Positions 61,442-64,000 of a stretch of 64,000 bases of DNA are shown here, piece by piece (position 1 is the first letter of the stretch; the number at the start of each line of letters is the position of its first letter). Below the pieces are notes generated by a model that did not search any database, was not told where the DNA came from, and saw only the letters and a program-made list of their open reading frames with translations. Made by a program: the position numbers and the translations under genes. The stretch is from Streptosporangium roseum DSM 43021 (GTDB taxonomy: Bacteria > Actinomycetota > Actinomycetes > Streptosporangiales > Streptosporangiaceae): contig NC_013595.1 of the NCBI RefSeq assembly GCF_000024865.1, positions 1,240,001-1,304,000 on the forward strand. Reading direction: 5' to 3'.

Positions 61442-62815
61442 CTCGGCGGCCTCCTCGGCCGAGTCGCCGATGCTGGTGAAACCGAGCTTGCCGTACTCCG
61501 GGACCGCGCCGAGCAGGTGCAGCACGTTGCCCGTGCGGGCCTCGCGGTCGAAGCCGAGACCCCTGTCGTCGATCAGCTTGACGACCTCCGCGGGCGTACG
61601 GCCCCGCAGGCAGGCGGCGGTGCAGTTGTCGGTCGCCACGTAGTACTTCGACCGGCCGCCGTGCACGAGCGTGCCGGTGCCGGGATCGTAGGAGGCGCCG
61701 GTGGTGAGCAGGGCGGCGCCGAACGGGTGCGTGGTGCCCCCGATCCGCAGGTTGATCTCGCACAGCAGGGCCCGGTAGCCGGCGTCGGTCTTGACGGCGA
61801 AGAAGTCCATGCCGAACAGGCCCACCACGCCCCGGCCCGCGAGGACCCGGGCGATCCGCTCGGCGCACTCGCCCACCTGGGCCCGGTACTCCGGCCGGGC
61901 GGGGAAGGCGCAGCCCTGGTAGAGGTCGCCGTTCGGGCCGCCGAGAAGCTGCTCGTGGGTGGCGACCACGTCATAGGCGCCGCCGGGGGTGATCCTGGCC
62001 AGGGCGCTGGGGGAGTGCAGCGGCCGGTCCTCGATGAACTCCTCGATCACCGCGCCCCGCTCGGCGATCTTCTCGGCGAACGTCGTCCAGTTCTCGTCCG
62101 CCGCCGAGAAGCTCGTGTGGCAGGCGGTGAGCGGCCGCTCGTCCTTGATCACGACGGCGTTGCCCAGCCCGGAGTAGCTGTTGTTGAGCTTGACCATCAG
62201 CTTGGACCTGGGGCTCAGCGCGCGGGCCGCGTGCTCCACCTCGGTCAGCGACCGCAGGTCGGCGAAGCCCCGGGCCATCGGCACCCCCGCCTCCTCGGCG
62301 ATCATGCGTCCGCCGCTCTTGGACCCGAGGTGGGCCAGCGAGGTGGCCGGGCCGTAGATCGGCAGGCCGAGGATCTCGGCGAGCCGCTCCTCGGCCTCAC
62401 TGACCACGAACGGCACCATCCAGGCGCCCGCCGTACGGCCGAGCGCCGCGCGGATCCGCGCGATGACATCCGGGCGGTGCAGCAGCGACATGGTGAGCGG
62501 CCCCGTGCGCGGCTCGTCCAAACTGATCATTTGCAGGCGGGTGCGCGCCTCGTCGGGGTCGTCGAGGAAGCCCAGGTAGTAGTCCACGATCGCGGTGTCC
62601 ACCGGAACGGAGGACAGGTAGACGACTTCGACGTCCGGCTGCCTGAGGGTGAGCAGGAGGAACAGCAGCCGCTCCTCGTAGCACAGGGCGCCGGTGATCC
62701 TGCGCAGCTCGTCCTGGGGAAGCGAGAGTGACGGGATGACCACCAGGGTCCCCTCGTTCGGTTCGAAGATGCTTAATCTGGAATGCTTCTCCCCGAACGG
62801 GATATTAGTGATCAT
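61400..62815 (-). CDS. PGM1-like ATP-grasp peptide ligase (orphan)
   Basis: A 471-residue protein. The N-terminal pre-ATP-grasp part has LVVIPSLSLPQDELRRITGALCYEERLLFLLL and VVYLSSVPVDTAIVDYYL, the signature of the group around PGM1, the ligase of pheganomycin that joins an unusual amino acid to a ribosomal peptide. The ATP-grasp part follows with GSKSGGRMIAEEAGVP, KLMVKLNNSYSGLGNAVV, AVIEEFIEDRP and FGMDFFAV..CEINLRIGGTTHPF. No biosynthetic neighbours or clear precursor gene is present. The ATG at 62815 lacks a good Shine-Dalgarno sequence; a GTG at 62887 is in frame. The substrate is unknown. Confidence 0.82.
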   Translation of the reverse strand: MITNIPFGEKHSRLSIFEPNEGTLVVIPSLSLPQDELRRITGALCYEERLLFLLLTLRQPDVEVVYLSSVPVDTAIVDYYLGFLDDPDEARTRLQMISLDEPRTGPLTMSLLHRPDVIARIRAALGRTAGAWMVPFVVSEAEERLAEILGLPIYGPATSLAHLGSKSGGRMIAEEAGVPMARGFADLRSLTEVEHAARALSPRSKLMVKLNNSYSGLGNAVVIKDERPLTACHTSFSAADENWTTFAEKIAERGAVIEEFIEDRPLHSPSALARITPGGAYDVVATHEQLLGGPNGDLYQGCAFPARPEYRAQVGECAERIARVLAGRGVVGLFGMDFFAVKTDAGYRALLCEINLRIGGTTHPFGAALLTTGASYDPGTGTLVHGGRSKYYVATDNCTAACLRGRTPAEVVKLIDDRGLGFDREARTGNVLHLLGAVPEYGKLGFTSIGDSAEEAAELHRRTLRALNQSA

Positions 62816-63302
62816 ATGCGGAGTGAAGCACGCATTCTTCCGGTTTGCATCACTCCCTCGGGTTCGATGACTGGCACCTGAGGTCACGTAAATTGCCAGG
62901 TCGCCGATGTTTCAACAGGGCCGGAAGCGGCCATCGCCGCCGCGGCGCCACCCGGTACGGCTACCACCCCTAGCCCATCCGGGCCATCGCCTCTGGTCCG
63001 TGTGGGTCAGGAGTCACAGGAGTAGGGGATGGGACGGCAAAACATTTGGCTCAGATGTCGGCGAGGGGCCGTGGAGGAGAGATAAAGTCGATGTCATCGT
63101 CAGCACGCCCGGTGGCCTCACACTGGTCCGCCGCTCCTGTGCCGACGGTTCATCAGTCGCACTGGCGTGGCCCATGTCACCCACCCCGGCCCATCGGTGC
63201 GGCGATCACTTTTTTTCGGGCTGTCTCATGGATCACGTGATTCTGGGCAGTGGCACGGTGCGTCGAGGATTCAGGCCGCTGGCGCGGATAGGACGGTGAC
63301 CA
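62816..63302. other. 487-bp region without a supported gene
   Basis: It lies between the divergent peptide-ligase and amidohydrolase genes. It holds a small hairpin (GGCCG, GAAG loop, CGGCC at 62919-62932) and a T7 run at 63210-63216, rare in this DNA, after only a weak stem. Open frames exist on the plus strand (for example 63046-63240), but none has a good Shine-Dalgarno sequence or a recognisable product. A small RNA or a short peptide gene is possible but not shown. Confidence 0.4.
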
Positions 63303-64000
63303 ATGCGGGGGCGTAATTTTCGGGGAGAACTCGACACGTTCCTCGCCGGGCGTGAGCAGGAACTGATCGACTTCCGTCGTGACCTGCACATGCACCCCGA
63401 GCTCGCGTTCGCCGAATACCGCACGACGCAGCGCGTCGCCGACCGCCTGACGGCCGCCGGTCTCGTGCCCTCGATCCTGCCGCGTGGCACCGGCCTGATC
63501 TGCGAGGTCGGCAGCGGTGACGGGCCGACCGTGGCGCTGCGGGCCGACATCGACGCGCTGCCCGTGCCGGACGAGAAGGACGTGCCCTACAGCTCCACCG
63601 TCCCCGGCGTCTGCCACGCCTGCGGTCACGACGTGCACACCACCATCCTGGTCGGCACCGCGCTCTTCCTCGCCCAGCAGGCGGCGGCCGGGCTGCTGCC
63701 CGGCCGGGTCCGGCTGATCTTCCAGCCCGCCGAGGAGCTTCCCGGCGGGGCGCTGGAGGTCATGGCCTCGGGCGGCATCAGCGGCGTCGACCGGATCTTC
63801 GGCCTGCACTGCGACCCCCGGGTGGACGTCGGCAAGGTGGGCCTGAAGACCGGGCCGATCACCTCCGCCTGCGACAGGGTCTCGATCCGGGTGAGCGGCC
63901 CCGGCGGGCACACCGCCCGGCCCCATCTCACCGCCGATCTGGTCTTCGCCCTCGCCAAGATCCTCACGGAGCTGCCGGCCGGGCTCTCGCGCCGGGTGGA
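63303..64000 (+). CDS. M20-family amidohydrolase, 3' end cut off by the window
   Basis: At least 232 residues of a metal-dependent peptidase/amidohydrolase (HipO/AmiA, M20D). It begins ELIDFRRDLHMHPELAFAEYRT; ALRADIDALPVPDE, CHACGHDVHTTILVG (metal-ligand Cys and His) and LIFQPAEELPGGALEVM follow, with the start of the dimerisation domain GPGGHTARPH. Relatives hydrolyse N-acyl amino acids such as hippurate, IAA conjugates or N-acetyl-diaminopimelate. The ATG at 63303 has no strong Shine-Dalgarno sequence. The frame is open at the window end. Confidence 0.92.
   Translation, partial: MRGRNFRGELDTFLAGREQELIDFRRDLHMHPELAFAEYRTTQRVADRLTAAGLVPSILPRGTGLICEVGSGDGPTVALRADIDALPVPDEKDVPYSSTVPGVCHACGHDVHTTILVGTALFLAQQAAAGLLPGRVRLIFQPAEELPGGALEVMASGGISGVDRIFGLHCDPRVDVGKVGLKTGPITSACDRVSIRVSGPGGHTARPHLTADLVFALAKILTELPAGLSRRV

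Noticed and set aside
62907..63299. 130-codon plus-strand frame in the 487-bp gap
   Set aside because: No Shine-Dalgarno sequence, irregular wobble use, no recognisable motif, and it crosses the T-run; I could not support it as a gene.

Overview
The window is a high-GC actinomycete chromosome segment. Nearly every wobble position is G or C, GTG and TTG starts are common, and it carries actinobacterial families such as WhiB, PspC-kinase, DUF3017, DUF6350, the SCO4848-like membrane protein, BTAD regulators and CU044_5270. The gene content and the order trpS / YihY / D-Ala-D-Ala carboxypeptidase / SCO4848-like, together with sucCD / DUF6350 / purN / purH / folD, fit a Streptomyces or Streptosporangiales chromosome core. 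I lean to Streptosporangiaceae (Streptosporangium or Nonomuraea type), which is an inference from content only. I see no rRNA, tRNA, CRISPR array, transposase or phage gene.

Layout. Positions 1-9.4 kb are accessory: a cut-off bifunctional wall-polymer glycosyltransferase, a BTAD regulator with a stunted C-terminus, a secreted three-repeat lectin, an NmrA-like reductase next to an epoxide-hydrolase homologue that has lost its catalytic residues, and an ECF sigma factor translationally coupled to a membrane-anchored partner. Two near-identical 37-bp direct repeats bracket the NmrA/hydrolase pair. Positions 8.6-15.6 kb, all on the minus strand, hold a molybdenum hydroxylase operon (coxS-coxL-coxM, then coxG; CoxL has the form II motif). 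Upstream of it is a tightly coupled four-gene set (VOC enzyme, flavin/PPOX-type protein, 3Fe-4S-type ferredoxin, DUF1348) behind a striking inverted-repeat operator. Positions 15.9-25.5 kb hold regulation and envelope genes: a CGNR regulator, a PspC/LiaF-like protein divergent from a PspC-kinase and response regulator pair, a GCS2-type ligase, a lipoprotein zinc peptidase, WhiB, a CPBP protease, a FetB-like permease and a PIG-L deacetylase. PcrA helicase follows.

Positions 27.9-34.5 kb carry four diverged paralogues of a secreted protein family, interrupted by a large secreted sugar-dehydrogenase-like protein with carbohydrate-binding and fibronectin modules. From 34.7 kb to 46.9 kb lies central metabolism: a B12-binding protein, sucCD, purN, purH, folD, citrate synthase and isocitrate dehydrogenase; malate dehydrogenase follows at 53.2 kb. 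Five TCA-cycle genes and three purine or one-carbon genes therefore sit within 18 kb.

Between icd and mdh is a signalling island: a sigma-factor-like membrane protein divergent from a receptor Ser/Thr kinase whose extracellular part is an amino-acid-type solute-binding domain, then a PadR regulator divergent from a drug exporter. The right end has galE, a CNNM/CBS transporter-like protein with a minisatellite tail, trpS, a YihY protein, a D,D-carboxypeptidase, an orphan PGM1-like ATP-grasp peptide ligase and a cut-off M20 amidohydrolase.

The best candidates for undescribed biology are the four-paralogue secreted family around the sugar dehydrogenase, the kinase/solute-binding receptor with its divergent sigma-like membrane partner, the operator-controlled VOC-PPOX-ferredoxin-DUF1348 set beside the CO-dehydrogenase-like operon, the catalytically dead epoxide hydrolase homologue, and the orphan peptide ligase. 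All assignments come from reading motifs by eye; no database search was run.
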